DNA of 64,000 nt from Thermomonas sp. (GTDB lineage: Bacteria > Pseudomonadota > Gammaproteobacteria > Xanthomonadales > Xanthomonadaceae). The stretch covers positions 124,001-188,000 of the forward strand of contig NZ_JAMLIW010000005.1 in NCBI RefSeq assembly GCF_023953935.1. Reading direction: 5' to 3'. A program made the position numbers and the translations under genes. Below the pieces are notes generated by a model that searched no databases, was not told the DNA's origin, and worked only from the letters and a program-made list of their open reading frames with translations. How positions within the stretch are numbered: the first letter of the stretch is position 1; every line of letters begins with the position of its first letter. Shown in pieces: positions 1 to 13,034 of this stretch.

Positions 1-3
1 CGT

Positions 4-1686
4 TCAACGGACCGTCGGCGCTTGCCCCGGCGGATCCTCGAAACGCTTGAGGTTCATCCATTGCTGGACCATGCCCAGCGCGCCGTTGGTCACCCAATAC
101 AGCACCAGGCCCGCCGGGAACAGGGCGAACATGACCGCCATCACGATCGGCATGGCCTGCATCATCTTGGCCTGCATCGGATCCATGCCCGCGGTCGGGG
201 TCATCTTCTGGGTCAGGAACATCACCACGCCGTTCAGGATCGGCAGGATGAAGTAGGGGTCGGGCGCGGTCAGGTCGCTGATCCAGCCCATGATCCAGGG
301 CGCGTGGCGCAGCTCGATCGCCTCGATCAGGACGTAGTACAGCGCCAGGAAGATCGGCATCTGGATCAGCAGCGGCAGGCAGCCGCCGGCCGGATTGACC
401 TTCTCGCGCTTGTACAGATCCATCATCGCCAACTGGAACTTCTGCTTGTCGTCGCCGTAGCGCTCCTTGAGCTGGGCGATGCGCGGCTGGAACTTGCGCA
501 TCTTGGCCATCGACTGGTACTGCTTGGCCGACAGCGGATACAGCAGCAGCTTGATCAGGAACACCAGCAGCACGATCGCCCAGCCCCAGTTGCCGGTGAG
601 CTTGTGCAGCTGGGTCAGCAACCAGTGGATGGGCTTGGCGAACACGGTGAAGATGCCGTAATCCAGCGACAGGCCCAGCCCGGGCGCGACGGCATCGAGC
701 AGGTGGGCGTCCTTCGGTCCCAGCCACAGGGTCGAAGCGCTTTCAAAGCGCTGCCCCGGGGCCAGCGTCACGCGCGGGCCGGTGGCATCGACCTGATATT
801 GCGCGCCGCGTTCGGCCAACGAGAACAGCGCGCCCTGGTCGGGCTGCGGCACCCAGGCGGCTAGGAAATAGTGCTGCGACAGGCCGATCCAGCCGCCGGT
901 GACGGCCTGGTTCAACGGACCATCTTCGACGAAATCCGGATACCGGCGTTTCTTGTACTTGTCTTCCGGGCTGTACCACGCCGCGCCGTTGAGGCTGATG
1001 GTTTCCGGATTGAAGAAGCTGCGCTTGGTGACCGGCGGCACGCGCACCAAGGTGCGCTGGATGTCGCCGGTCCAGCTGGCGCTGCCGGCGTTGACCACCT
1101 CGTCACGGATGCGCAGCGCATAGCTGCCGCGTTCGAGGGTGACGGTGCGCTCGATGCGCAGGCCCGAGGGACTGCCGGCAACGAAGCTGGCGCTCACGCG
1201 CTGTTGCCCGGGGGCCAGCGCGAAGCTGCGGGCGTCGCCTTTCGGCTGGAACACCAGCGCGCCGCCGCCCGCACTGACCCAGGCCGCGCTGGCCTCGAAG
1301 AACGTGGCCGGGACCGGGTCGAGCAGGACCACCGGCGCCGATTTCGGGTCGCGCGTCTGCGGGAAGCGCAGCAGGTCGGCGCGCACGACGTCGCGACCAT
1401 CCAGCTCCAGCGCCAGCACGTCGCTGCGCAGGCGAATCACGGGGCCGCGCGGCGTGGTTCCGGTTCCGCTTGCGGCCGCCGGCGTCGCGGTTGCCGGTGC
1501 CGTCGGCACGGTCGCCGTCGGGATGGCCGGATTGGCGCTCGCAGTGGTGCCCGGGTTGCCGCTCGGCTGCGCGGTCGTCGCCGCGGTGGCGGATGCCGGG
1601 ACCGCATGCTCGCTGCTCCATGCCTGCCACAGCAGAAACGCCACGGCGATCCAGGCGACGAACAGCAGGTTGCGAATCTGATTCAT
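4..1686 (-). CDS. yidC: Membrane protein insertase YidC
   Basis: YidC inserts and folds inner-membrane proteins, alone or with SecYEG. The 560-residue product starts with a membrane segment (FVAWIAVAFLLWQAW), then an Ala/Pro/Thr-rich linker, the large periplasmic domain typical of Gram-negative YidC, and a C-terminal five-helix Oxa1-type core. The cytoplasmic loop has the conserved KMRKFQPRIAQLKERYGDD and KVNPAGGCLP motifs. I chose the ATG at 1686 because the upstream in-frame extension is the rnpA region read out of frame. The ATG shares one base with the rnpA stop (TGATG), so translation is probably coupled. The gene ends at the very edge of the window with a TGA, so it is complete. Confidence 0.97.
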   Translation of the reverse strand: MNQIRNLLFVAWIAVAFLLWQAWSSEHAVPASATAATTAQPSGNPGTTASANPAIPTATVPTAPATATPAAASGTGTTPRGPVIRLRSDVLALELDGRDVVRADLLRFPQTRDPKSAPVVLLDPVPATFFEASAAWVSAGGGALVFQPKGDARSFALAPGQQRVSASFVAGSPSGLRIERTVTLERGSYALRIRDEVVNAGSASWTGDIQRTLVRVPPVTKRSFFNPETISLNGAAWYSPEDKYKKRRYPDFVEDGPLNQAVTGGWIGLSQHYFLAAWVPQPDQGALFSLAERGAQYQVDATGPRVTLAPGQRFESASTLWLGPKDAHLLDAVAPGLGLSLDYGIFTVFAKPIHWLLTQLHKLTGNWGWAIVLLVFLIKLLLYPLSAKQYQSMAKMRKFQPRIAQLKERYGDDKQKFQLAMMDLYKREKVNPAGGCLPLLIQMPIFLALYYVLIEAIELRHAPWIMGWISDLTAPDPYFILPILNGVVMFLTQKMTPTAGMDPMQAKMMQAMPIVMAVMFALFPAGLVLYWVTNGALGMVQQWMNLKRFEDPPGQAPTVR

Positions 1687-2168
1687 CAGGATGACGTCGC
1701 CGCGTTGGCAAGGGAGGGTGGGCCGGACAAGCCAGCGGGCGGCATTGTGCCCAGCACCACCGCCTGCGGCAACGCACCGAGCTTGTGCAGCCCGCGCTCG
1801 AACGCCGCCCGCAGCGCGGCGCCGTCTGCTTGCGCGGCCGGTGCGCGCGCCACCACGACATAGGCGCCGGGGCGCAGCCGCGGACGCCAACGACGGAACG
1901 CATCACGCAGCACGCGCTTGATGCGATTCCTGCCGACGGCGTGCGGATCGACCTTGCGCGAAACGGCCAGCCCGAGCCGCGCCGGCAGCAGATCTTCCCG
2001 CCAGTGCAAGGCAAGCATGGGGCCGGCGCTGCGGCGACCTTCCTTGAAGATGCAATCGAATTCCGCCTTGGCGCGCACCCGCGCGGCTCGGGGAAACCCG
2101 AGCCGGGGCGATGGTGTGCCCCGGGAGTCGTCGCGTTTGGCGTTGTCCGGCGCAGGCAAGGACGTCAT
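1686..2168 (-). CDS. rnpA: Ribonuclease P protein component
   Basis: This is the protein subunit of RNase P, which helps the catalytic RNA bind and cleave the 5' leader of pre-tRNA. The product is 160 residues, somewhat long because of a polar N-terminal extension before the PRLGFPRAARVRAKAEFD start of the conserved fold. The RNR signature (VGRNRIKRVLRDAFR) is at residues 78-92. It lies between rpmH and yidC, the usual order near the origin, and its stop overlaps the yidC start. The yidD gene found between rnpA and yidC in many bacteria is absent. Several in-frame starts exist. The ATG at 2168 is the one closest to normal length. Confidence 0.95.
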   Translation of the reverse strand: MTSLPAPDNAKRDDSRGTPSPRLGFPRAARVRAKAEFDCIFKEGRRSAGPMLALHWREDLLPARLGLAVSRKVDPHAVGRNRIKRVLRDAFRRWRPRLRPGAYVVVARAPAAQADGAALRAAFERGLHKLGALPQAVVLGTMPPAGLSGPPSLANAATSS

Positions 2169-2263
2169 TGTGCGGACGCCGGTTCTTTCGCCGGTTCTCT
2201 TGCCAGTTTCCTGGCCAGTTTCCTTGGTCACCGGAGCTGCGATCGCGCCTGCCGCAAGGCGGG

Positions 2264-2404
2264 TCAGACGGTCAGGCGCCGACGGCCCTTGGCGCGGCGG
2301 CGGGCCAGCACCTTGCGGCCATCGGCGGTTTTCATGCGGGCGCGGAAGCCGTGGTCGCGCTTGCGCTTGAGGTTGCTGGGCTGGTAAGTGCGCTTGGTGG
2401 CCAT
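2264..2404 (-). CDS. rpmH: Ribosomal protein bL34
   Basis: The 46-residue, highly basic product begins [16 protein letters not shown] and ends [13 protein letters not shown], matching bL34 of the large ribosomal subunit along its whole length. The ATG at 2404 is fixed by this conserved start. Ninety-five bases separate it from rnpA. The spacer contains a short internal repetition (two copies of a TTGCCAGTTTCC-like or GGCCAGTTTCC-like word near 2200-2225). The gene diverges from dnaA across a 196-base spacer that should hold both promoters. Confidence 0.98.
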   Translation of the reverse strand: MATKRTYQPSNLKRKRDHGFRARMKTADGRKVLARRRAKGRRRLTV

Positions 2405-2600
2405 GACGGACTCTGCCGGGTTTGAGGTCGAGAAAAGACGGCAATTGTAGCGTGAAACGGCGGCAGTGCGCAAATACTGGGTCCATCGACCGGCGCGGTT
2501 TGGCGCGCCCGGCGGCCAGTGATACGCTGGCCTGCCCGCTTGCACCGCCTGCGCGTTCGCCGCCCGGCCGCTTTTCCTGCACATGAACCCGCCCCCGCGC

Positions 2601-3917
2601 ATGGACGTTTGGCCCCACTGCCTGAAACATCTGGAAGCCGAGCTGGCGCAGGAGGATGTCCGCACCTGGCTCAAGCCGCTGCAGGCCGGTCTGCGCGATG
2701 GCGCACTGATCCTGTTCGCACCCAACCCGTTCGTGCGCGACGAAGTCCGGCAACGCTTCCTGCCGAGAATCCGCGAGTTGGCGAGGCACTACGGCGCCGG
2801 CGCCGAGGTGACGCTCGACGTGGGTTCGCCCACGCCCGCCCGCGCGCCGCTGGTGGCCGCGGTGGCGGGCCCCGCGGCGTCGGCCGACGCCTTCGATGGC
2901 AACGTCGAACCGCACTACACCTTCGACAATTTCGTCGAAGGCCGCAGCAACCAGCTGGCGCGTGCCGCGGCTTTTGCTGCGGCGCAGAAACCCGGTGAGC
3001 GCAACCACAATCCGGTGTTGCTCTACGGCAGCACCGGCTTGGGCAAAACCCATCTGATGCATGCAGCGGGCAACGAAATGCGCCGGCTCAACCCCGCCGC
3101 GCGGGTGCTCTACCTGCGTTCAACCACGTTCTACGAAGCCTTTTTCCGCGCCTTGCAGGACAAGACCACCGATCAGTTCAAGCGCCAATTCCAGAAGATC
3201 GACGCGCTGCTGATCGATGACATCCACTTTTTCGCCGGCAAGGATCGCACCCAAGAGGAGTTCTTCCACACCTTCAACGCGATGTTTGACGCCCGCCAGC
3301 AGATCATCATGACCTGCGACCGTTATCCGCGCGAAGTCGATGGCCTGGAATCGCGGCTGAAATCGCGGCTGGGCTGGGGCCTGTCGGTGGCGATCGATCC
3401 ACCGGATTTCGAAACCCGCGCCCAGATCGTGCTGTCCAAGGCGCACGAGCGCGGGGTGACCCTTCCGGACGAAGTGGCCCAGCTGATTGCCAAGAAAATG
3501 CGCAGCAACGTGCGTGAGCTGGAAGGCGCAATCAACAAGCTGACCGCCCAAGCCGGATTTCTCGGCCGCGCTGTGACCGTGGAGTTCGCCCAGGAAACCC
3601 TGCGCGATCTGTGGCGGGCCCAGCAACAGGCCATCAGCATCGCCAACATCCAGAAGGCCGTGGCAGACTACTATGGCCTGCAGCTCAAGGAGATGCTCGG
3701 GGAAAAACGGACACGTTCACTGGCACGACCCAGGCAGATGGCCATGGCGCTGGCCAAGGAGCTGACCGAACACAGTCTGCCGGAAATCGGTCATGACTTT
3801 GGCGGGCGCGACCACACCACGGTCATGCACGCCCACAAGAAGATCAAGGCGCTCAGGGAGAGCGATGGCAAGCTGCATGAGGATTGGGAAAAACTGATTC
3901 GCAAGCTCAGCGAATGA
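2601..3917 (+). CDS. dnaA: Chromosomal replication initiator DnaA
   Basis: DnaA is the AAA+ initiator that binds DnaA boxes and melts the origin. From the ATG at 2601 ([15 protein letters not shown]) the protein has 438 residues. An ATG six codons upstream (2583) is possible, but related xanthomonad proteins begin at the MDxW position. Domain I is followed by a short linker, then Walker A GSTGLGKT at about residues 143-150 and Walker B LLIDDIHF at about 203-210. The C-terminal domain carries the DnaA-box-binding signature [14 protein letters not shown]. Domain II is short for the family. No strong Shine-Dalgarno sequence precedes either start. Confidence 0.97.
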   Translation: MDVWPHCLKHLEAELAQEDVRTWLKPLQAGLRDGALILFAPNPFVRDEVRQRFLPRIRELARHYGAGAEVTLDVGSPTPARAPLVAAVAGPAASADAFDGNVEPHYTFDNFVEGRSNQLARAAAFAAAQKPGERNHNPVLLYGSTGLGKTHLMHAAGNEMRRLNPAARVLYLRSTTFYEAFFRALQDKTTDQFKRQFQKIDALLIDDIHFFAGKDRTQEEFFHTFNAMFDARQQIIMTCDRYPREVDGLESRLKSRLGWGLSVAIDPPDFETRAQIVLSKAHERGVTLPDEVAQLIAKKMRSNVRELEGAINKLTAQAGFLGRAVTVEFAQETLRDLWRAQQQAISIANIQKAVADYYGLQLKEMLGEKRTRSLARPRQMAMALAKELTEHSLPEIGHDFGGRDHTTVMHAHKKIKALRESDGKLHEDWEKLIRKLSE

Positions 3918-3943
3918 GGGGCTGAGCCAGATTGGGGGCAAGC

Positions 3944-3952
3944 TGTGGATAA
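3944..3952 (-). promoter_or_regulatory. Consensus DnaA box
   Basis: TGTGGATAA on the plus strand is the exact reverse complement of the TTATCCACA consensus. It lies 27 bases after the dnaA stop, at the left side of the probable origin. Confidence 0.8.
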
Positions 3953-4066
3953 TGCGTGGATGTTTCCGCCCCCGGAAAAGCATCCACAACTTGTACCCAG
4001 ACAATCAGCCCGCTTCTCAAGAGGGTTTTGTTCAAAAATAATGTTGTAAATCAAAGCGTTATTATG

Positions 4067-4075
4067 TTATCCAGC
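4067..4075 (+). promoter_or_regulatory. Variant DnaA box
   Basis: TTATCCAGC matches seven of nine consensus positions. It sits at the right border of the AT-rich block 4021-4070, a sensible position for a box flanking the unwinding element. Confidence 0.5.
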
Positions 4076-4106
4076 ACTTTTCCGGACCCCACCACCCACG
4101 CTTTTC

Positions 4107-4112
4107 TATAAT
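4107..4112 (+). promoter_or_regulatory. Candidate -10 element for dnaN
   Basis: A perfect TATAAT lies 105 bases upstream of the dnaN ATG. No good -35 hexamer is visible at the usual distance, so this is a candidate dnaN promoter only. Confidence 0.4.
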
Positions 4113-4216
4113 TATCCCTGCAAGAGCTTGCGACTGGTTGGGCTTCGGGAACTGGAAGACAGTTCATCAGGTTTGCAGTATTCGAACATTCGTTGAAACA
4201 ACATCGAGGAACGCAA

Positions 4217-5317
4217 ATGCGGTTTTCCCTGCAGCGCGAAGTTCTGCTCAAGCCTTTGTCCCAGGTGGTCAATGTGGTGGAACGCCGGCATACCTTGCCT
4301 GTTCTGGCCAACCTTCTTGTTCGAGTGCGTGATGGTCAACTCGCGCTCACGGGGTCTGATCTGGAAGTCGAGATGGTGTCGCGGATCGCGGTCGAAGACT
4401 CCGAGAACGGCGAGACCACGGTTCCGGCGCGCAAGCTGTTCGAGATCGTGCGCGCCTTGCCGGACGGCAGTCGCGTGACGCTGACCCTGCGCGAAGACAG
4501 GCTGACGGTCCAGGCGGGACGCAGCCGCTTCTCCCTGACCTGCCTGCCGGCCAACGATTTCCCGGCGTTGGACGAGGTGGACGCGACCGACCGGGTCCAG
4601 GTGCCGGAAACCGGACTGCGCGAGCTGCTGGAGCGCACCGCGTTCGCGATGGCGCAGCAGGACGTGCGGTTTTACCTGAACGGTCTGTTGTTCGATCTGC
4701 GCGACGGTCTGCTTCGCTGCGTGGCCACCGACGGCCACCGCCTCGCCCTGTGCGAGATTCCCCTGGAGGAAGGCCACGCCGGCAAGCGCCAGATCATCGT
4801 TCCGCGCAAGGGTGTGCTGGAATTGCAGCGGCTGCTGGAAGGAAGCGACCGCCTGCTCGAACTCGAGCTCGGCAAGGGCCATATTCGGGTCAATCGCGAT
4901 GATGTGACGTTCACCAGCAAATTGATCGACGGCAAGTTCCCGGATTACGAAGCGGTGATCCCGATCGGCGCCAAGCTCGAGGTCAAGGTCGATCGCGAAG
5001 CGTTGCGCGCCGCGTTGCAGCGCACCGCGATCCTGTCCAACGAGAAATACCGCGGCATCCGGGTCGAGGTCTCGCGCGACCTGCTGCGAATCAGCGCGCA
5101 CAACCCGGAGCAGGAAGAGGCGCAGGAAGAGCTCGAAGCGCAGACGTCGGTGGACGAGCTGTCGATCGGGTTCAATGTGACGTACCTGCTGGACGCGCTG
5201 GGATCACTGCGCGATGAATACGTCATCCTGATGCTGCGTGACGCCAACTCTTCGGCGCTGGTGCGCGGCGCGGACAATGCGCGCGCCCGCCACGTGGTCA
5301 TGCCGCTGCGGCTGTGA
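4217..5317 (+). CDS. dnaN: DNA polymerase III beta sliding clamp
   Basis: The clamp encircles DNA as a dimer and tethers polymerase III and repair polymerases. The 366-residue product has the three-repeat clamp architecture and normal family length. Recognisable segments include MRFSLQREVLLKPL at the start, RHTLPVLANLL, the LPANDFPAL loop and the C-terminal RHVVMPLRL end that forms part of the protein-binding pocket. I chose the ATG at 4217 over the upstream in-frame ATG at 4193 because GAGGA at 4206-4210 is correctly spaced and the family starts with MRF. It is followed by recF after 81 bases. Confidence 0.98.
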   Translation: MRFSLQREVLLKPLSQVVNVVERRHTLPVLANLLVRVRDGQLALTGSDLEVEMVSRIAVEDSENGETTVPARKLFEIVRALPDGSRVTLTLREDRLTVQAGRSRFSLTCLPANDFPALDEVDATDRVQVPETGLRELLERTAFAMAQQDVRFYLNGLLFDLRDGLLRCVATDGHRLALCEIPLEEGHAGKRQIIVPRKGVLELQRLLEGSDRLLELELGKGHIRVNRDDVTFTSKLIDGKFPDYEAVIPIGAKLEVKVDREALRAALQRTAILSNEKYRGIRVEVSRDLLRISAHNPEQEEAQEELEAQTSVDELSIGFNVTYLLDALGSLRDEYVILMLRDANSSALVRGADNARARHVVMPLRL

Positions 5318-5398
5318 CGCGGGTTTGCAGTCGCGCGGCAGACACCCACGGGCCGCGGTAATTTCCGCCTCCGGCTTGCCCTGCCGGCTGAGGCAGTC

Positions 5399-9077
<3,679 letters not shown>

Positions 9078-9253
9078 TGCCGGCAATGGCGCACTGCGGC
9101 GGGAGCTGGCTTGACCGCGGATGTAAGATTGCCCCAGGCCGGCGACGGGACGCCGCCGGGCGTAGGCCGGTTGGCACGGTTCCGAAAGCCGGCCGACGCC
9201 GCTAACATCCACCCTCGCCCGCCAACGCGGGCCCACACACCAAGGTGACCCCC

Positions 9254-10384
9254 ATGACCCTTCATCACCGACCGCTCACCATTGCCCTGGCGCTGGGTTT
9301 GGGCATGCTGGTTCTGGCGCCCGATCTGCTTGCCCAGGATCAGGGCTCGAGGCCAATGACGATGCGTGAACGCCGCGCGCAGCGCATGGCCGAACTGGGC
9401 CGCGACCAGGCCCAGAACGCACAGGAAGAAAATCGCCCGGCCGCTTATCCGAACGCCACCCGGCAGTCGCCGGACGGGAAGGCGTCGCCGAAGCTGCTGC
9501 CGAAGTTGAAGAAAATGCAGGAGCGCTTCGAGAAGGACGATTGGGCTGGCGTGATGGCCGATGCCGACGTCATCGGCGCCTCGCCGGATGCAGGGCCCTA
9601 CGACAAGTCCTTTGCCTATTCTATGGCCGGCAATGCCGCCGCCAATCTTGAACAACAAACCAAGGCTGCCGACTACTTCGCCAGGGCCATTGCCGCCAAC
9701 GGCCTCGACAACGACAGCCACTTCGCGACGATGTACAACCTCGCGGTCATCCAGTTCGGCGAGGAGAAATACGCCGAGGCGCTGGCGACCATGGACCGTT
9801 TCCTCGCGGAAACCAAGTCGGACAAGGTCGAACACCTGTCGTTCCGCGCCGGCATCCTCGCCAGCATGGGCCGCGATGCCGAGGCGGCCGCGGCTTACCA
9901 GGCGCTGGTGGCCAAGAACCCCGACGACAAGCGGCTGCTGATGAACGCGGTCGCCGCGCTGCAGGGCGCCGAAAAATTCGAGCAGGCCAATGCCTTGCTG
10001 GAGGATGCCTTCAAGCGCGGCATGTTGACCGAGGAGCGGGAGCTGCGCTCCCTCTATGTGGGCTACATGAATGCCCAGCGCTGGGCCGACGCCCAGCGGG
10101 TGATCGAAGATGGTGTCGGCAAAGGCATCCTCAAGCCCGGCCCCGATCTGGCGAACGCCTATCAGCTGCTGGCGCAGAATGCGTTCTTTGCCGACAAGAT
10201 CCAGCTGGCGATCGATTTCTACAACCGCGCGCTGCCGATGGCAACGGACGGCGAGGTCTATCTCAATCTCGCCAAGGTGCTGGATTACGCCGGGCGCAAG
10301 GCCGAAGCCAAGGAAGCGGCGCGGCAAGCGCTGGCCAAGGGCATCAAGAAGCCGGAAGAGGCCAACCGGATCATCGCACGGTGA
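9254..10384 (+). CDS. Exported TPR-repeat protein upstream of the TonB operon
   Basis: The 376-residue product has a clear signal peptide ([21 protein letters not shown]) and an Arg/Ala-rich region. After that come about seven helical tetratricopeptide-like repeats, for example [26 protein letters not shown]-type and [11 protein letters not shown]-type modules. It is therefore a periplasmic or outer-membrane-associated scaffold. The ATG at 9254 is chosen for the AAGGTG seven bases upstream. A GTG at 9245 is the alternative. A TPR protein at this place between gyrB and tonB is a conserved xanthomonad arrangement. A supporting role for TonB function is inference from position only. Confidence 0.85.
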   Translation: MTLHHRPLTIALALGLGMLVLAPDLLAQDQGSRPMTMRERRAQRMAELGRDQAQNAQEENRPAAYPNATRQSPDGKASPKLLPKLKKMQERFEKDDWAGVMADADVIGASPDAGPYDKSFAYSMAGNAAANLEQQTKAADYFARAIAANGLDNDSHFATMYNLAVIQFGEEKYAEALATMDRFLAETKSDKVEHLSFRAGILASMGRDAEAAAAYQALVAKNPDDKRLLMNAVAALQGAEKFEQANALLEDAFKRGMLTEERELRSLYVGYMNAQRWADAQRVIEDGVGKGILKPGPDLANAYQLLAQNAFFADKIQLAIDFYNRALPMATDGEVYLNLAKVLDYAGRKAEAKEAARQALAKGIKKPEEANRIIAR

Positions 10385-10538
10385 GACTTGCATCACGTCC
10401 CTGCCCCTACGCGGGGCCTGGGGCATGGAACAAGTGCCGGCAATTCGTGTAAGCTACGAAATTCCTGCGGCCGAAAGGTCAGCTTGCAAATCCTTCTGAC
10501 GCAGGCGTGCGTCGAGACCCCACTCCAGAGCCGTGCGC

Positions 10539-11210
10539 ATGACGGAAGATTTCTCTCAGCACCAGCAGCACAGAAGCGATCGCGGCGATGGCGTCAGCGG
10601 ACCGCGCATCGCCGGCTACAGCTTTGCGATCGCGATCCACGTGGCGATCGTGCTCGTGCTGTTGACCCCGTTGCAGCCGCCGGCGCAGGACGTGGCCCAG
10701 AACGATTCGGTGAGCGTCACCTTCATCGAGCCACCGCCGCCACCACCACCACCACCACCGCCGCCGCCGGATGCGCCCAAGCCGCTGACGCCGCCGAAAG
10801 AGCTGTCGCCGCCGCGGCCCAGCCCGACCCCGCCGCCGCCCGAGGCACCGCCGGTGGTGCTCAGCGAGTCGCGGCCAATCGATACGGCGGCACCGCCGCC
10901 GACGCCGCCCTCCCCCCCGGCCCCTGTTGCTGACATTGCGGGTGGCGTGGATCCGTCGTCGCGGAACATGAACCCGCCGCGCTACCCGAACGAAGAGCAG
11001 CGTCGAGGAATCGGCGGCACGGTGATCCTGATCATCAGTATCGATGCCAACGGCGGCGTGCTGGATGTGGAAGTCCAGCACTCCAGCGGCAACCGCAACC
11101 TTGACCGTGCCGCCATGCAGGCCGCACGCAAATGGAAATTCAATCCCGAGGTCAGAAATGGCCAGAAGGTCGCCAGCCGGGTCAAGGTCCCGGTTGAATT
11201 CAGGCCGTGA
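10539..11210 (+). CDS. tonB: TonB energy-transducing protein
   Basis: TonB spans the periplasm and passes proton-motive force from ExbB/ExbD to outer-membrane receptors. The product has 223 residues. It has a cytoplasmic N-tail, one membrane segment (SFAIAIHVAIVLVLL) and a long proline-rich rod that includes 13 consecutive prolines at about residues 65-77. The C-terminal TonB domain shows PPRYPNEEQRRGIGG and ARKWKFNPEVRNGQKV. The ATG at 10539 and a GTG two codons earlier are both possible. It heads an operon with exbB and two exbD genes, the xanthomonad layout. Confidence 0.95.
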   Translation: MTEDFSQHQQHRSDRGDGVSGPRIAGYSFAIAIHVAIVLVLLTPLQPPAQDVAQNDSVSVTFIEPPPPPPPPPPPPPDAPKPLTPPKELSPPRPSPTPPPPEAPPVVLSESRPIDTAAPPPTPPSPPAPVADIAGGVDPSSRNMNPPRYPNEEQRRGIGGTVILIISIDANGGVLDVEVQHSSGNRNLDRAAMQAARKWKFNPEVRNGQKVASRVKVPVEFRP

Positions 11211-11309
11211 TTCCGCACGAACAACTGCGTCGCAGCTCCAACGTTTCCACCCCGTACCACCCGCGTCACCTTGTGAACCACCCCATCCACGACATCCAAA
11301 GGTAAGCGT

Positions 11310-12062
11310 ATGTTGCAAGAAACTGCTGCCGCCGCACCTGCCGCCGCCGGAGGCAACAACGCCGCCGCGCTTCAGCAGATGGGCTTCGACCACCTGATCC
11401 AGAACTTCGACTTCATGGGCTGGATCGTGTTCCTGACCCTGCTCATCATGTCGCTGATGTCCTGGTACTGGATCATCATCAATGCGATCAAGAACATGCG
11501 TCTGAAGGGCCGCGCCGAGCGCGTGGTCACCACGTTCTGGGAAACCAGCAACGCGCAGGACGCGATCCGCTACATGGAAGAACAGCCGCGTTCCGAGCCG
11601 TTCTCCAAGATCGCCCTCGACGCCGCCCAGGCCACCGCCCACCACCAGCGCCAGGACGGTTCGCCGCTGGCCGAGTCGCTGAGCCGTTCGGAGTTCGTCG
11701 ATCGCGCCCTGCGCCAGGCCGTCACTCGCGAGTCGCTGCGCCTGGAAGACGGCCTGACCGTGCTGGCGACCGTCGGTTCGTCGGCGCCGTTCGTCGGTCT
11801 GCTGGGTACCGTGTGGGGCATCTACAACGCCCTGATCCGCATCGGTGCCTCGGGTGATGCCTCGATCTCGGCGGTGGCCGGCCCGGTGGGTGAAGCGTTG
11901 ATCATGACCGCGTTCGGTCTGTTCGCCGCGATCCCGGCGCTGCTGGCGTACAACGCCTTCGTGCGCTTCAACCGCATCACCAACAACCAGTTCGACACCT
12001 TCGCGCACGACCTGCACGACTTCTTCGCCACCGGTTCGCGCGTGGGCGAGAACGGTCGCTGA
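11310..12062 (+). CDS. exbB: ExbB/TolQ family proton channel subunit
   Basis: ExbB forms the pentameric membrane motor that energises TonB. The 250-residue product has three membrane segments. An N-terminal one is FDFMGWIVFLTLLIMSLMSW, and the conserved pair near the C-terminus is in VGSSAPFVGLLGTVWGIYNAL and VGEALIMTAFGLFAAIPALLAYN. It starts with ATG at 11310 after AAAGGTA. It lies 99 bases after tonB and 25 bases before the first exbD. Confidence 0.96.
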   Translation: MLQETAAAAPAAAGGNNAAALQQMGFDHLIQNFDFMGWIVFLTLLIMSLMSWYWIIINAIKNMRLKGRAERVVTTFWETSNAQDAIRYMEEQPRSEPFSKIALDAAQATAHHQRQDGSPLAESLSRSEFVDRALRQAVTRESLRLEDGLTVLATVGSSAPFVGLLGTVWGIYNALIRIGASGDASISAVAGPVGEALIMTAFGLFAAIPALLAYNAFVRFNRITNNQFDTFAHDLHDFFATGSRVGENGR

Positions 12063-12087
12063 TCGCAACTGACGGAGAGCCCTGACC

Positions 12088-12519
12088 ATGGGAGCCAGTG
12101 TCGGCAAAGAAGAAGGTGCGCCGATGGCGGAAATCAACGTCACGCCCCTCGTGGACGTGATGTTGGTGCTGCTGATCATCTTCATGATCACCACCCCGCT
12201 GATGAACCACCGGATCAAGGTCCAGCTTCCGGAGGCGAGGGTCCACCAGCAGAAGGAAGACAAGAAGGTCCAGCAGACGCCGGTCACCATCACGATCACG
12301 GAAAATGGCGACCTGTTCCTGAACGATGAACCGTCGAACAAGCCGGCGATCGAAAGCCGGCTGTCGGTGGAAGCGCAGAAGCAGCCGCAGCCGCCGGTGC
12401 AGATCCGCGCGGACTCGACCACGCCGTACCGGCTGGTGGGCGAGGTCGTGAAGATCGCCCAGGCGCAGGGCATGGCCAAGGTCGGCTTCGTCACTACCCC
12501 GCCCAAGCGCCGGCTGTAA
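12088..12519 (+). CDS. exbD: ExbD/TolR family protein (first copy)
   Basis: ExbD is the single-span partner of ExbB and carries the proton-responsive aspartate. The 143-residue product has [19 protein letters not shown] with the essential Asp in the membrane helix (PLVDVML), followed by a periplasmic domain. It is 12 bases upstream of a second exbD. In Xanthomonas campestris two exbD genes follow exbB, and the second was reported to be needed for some but not all functions. That is family knowledge and is not visible here. Confidence 0.95.
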   Translation: MGASVGKEEGAPMAEINVTPLVDVMLVLLIIFMITTPLMNHRIKVQLPEARVHQQKEDKKVQQTPVTITITENGDLFLNDEPSNKPAIESRLSVEAQKQPQPPVQIRADSTTPYRLVGEVVKIAQAQGMAKVGFVTTPPKRRL

Positions 12520-12531
12520 GGAGTACGCACG

Positions 12532-12933
12532 ATGGCTTCCAATGCAAGCGCAATGGCGGATATCAACGTCACGCCCCTGGTGGACGTGCTGCTGGTGCTG
12601 CTGATCATCTTCATGGTGACGATGCCGATCCAGTCGATCCCGGTCGATGTGGACTTGCCGCAGAAGACCGACCAGCCGGACCAACCGCCGCCGAATCCGC
12701 CGGATCCGATCAAGCTGCGGATCGACGGGTCGGGCCAGGTGTTCTGGAACGACTCGCCGGCCGCGCTAGACGAGCTGGAATCGAAGATGACGGAAGAGGT
12801 GCAGCGCGATCCGAACAATCAGCCGGAGCTGCAGATCGACACCAATGAATCGGCGCAGTACGGGGTGCTGGCCAAGGTGCTGGCGGCCGCCAAGAACGCG
12901 CAGATGGTCAAGATCGGCTTCGTTCAAAACTGA
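12532..12933 (+). CDS. exbD2: ExbD/TolR family protein (second copy)
   Basis: This second ExbD has 133 residues and nearly the same membrane helix ([19 protein letters not shown]) with the conserved Asp. Its periplasmic domain diverges and has a proline-rich stretch after the helix ([13 protein letters not shown]). AAGGAG is ideally placed before the ATG. It closes the tonB-exbB-exbD-exbD2 operon, 52 bases before a strong terminator. Confidence 0.95.
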   Translation: MASNASAMADINVTPLVDVLLVLLIIFMVTMPIQSIPVDVDLPQKTDQPDQPPPNPPDPIKLRIDGSGQVFWNDSPAALDELESKMTEEVQRDPNNQPELQIDTNESAQYGVLAKVLAAAKNAQMVKIGFVQN

Positions 12934-12985
12934 GTACCGAAGACTTCAACGCCCCGGCCTGCGGGGCACGTCGTGGATGACGAAC

Positions 12986-13010
12986 GCCGCCCTCGGGCGG
13001 CGTTTTTTTG
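12986..13010 (+). terminator. Rho-independent terminator of the tonB operon
   Basis: CGCCGCCC-TC-GGGCGGCG forms a perfect eight-pair stem (12986-13003) followed directly by seven T residues (13004-13010). Confidence 0.9.
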
Positions 13011-13034
13011 CCTGCGCGAATAAGCAATGCCACC

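Larger units (their letters stand above)
3918..4216. other. Probable chromosomal origin oriC (dnaA-dnaN spacer)
   Basis: The 299-base dnaA-dnaN spacer is distinctly AT-rich, above all 4021-4070. It holds one perfect DnaA box (TTATCCACA read on the minus strand, 3944-3952), one close variant (TTATCCAGC, 4067-4075) and one weaker one (GCATCCACA, 3980-3988). A 13-bp hairpin with a two-base bulge (arms 3956-3968 and 3973-3987) sits between the first two boxes. In Xanthomonas the origin is in this spacer. Gene orientation also diverges around dnaA. No box was seen in the rpmH-dnaA spacer. GC skew was not computed. Confidence 0.75.

Noticed and set aside
871-1863. Long open frames antisense to yidC, and similar frames opposite gyrB, cls, bioB and others
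   Set aside because: These are the usual shadow frames of GC-rich coding DNA. Their translations are Arg/Ala/His/Gln-rich without domains, and the opposite strand holds a well-known gene.
1687-1890. N-terminal extension of YidC to a start at 1890
   Set aside because: The extension is rnpA read in another frame. The family starts at the MNQIRNLL position, which overlaps the rnpA stop.
10442-10463. AATTCGT...ACGAAATT near-palindrome upstream of tonB as a Fur box
   Set aside because: It does not match the Fur consensus and the half-sites are only seven bases. It may be chance.
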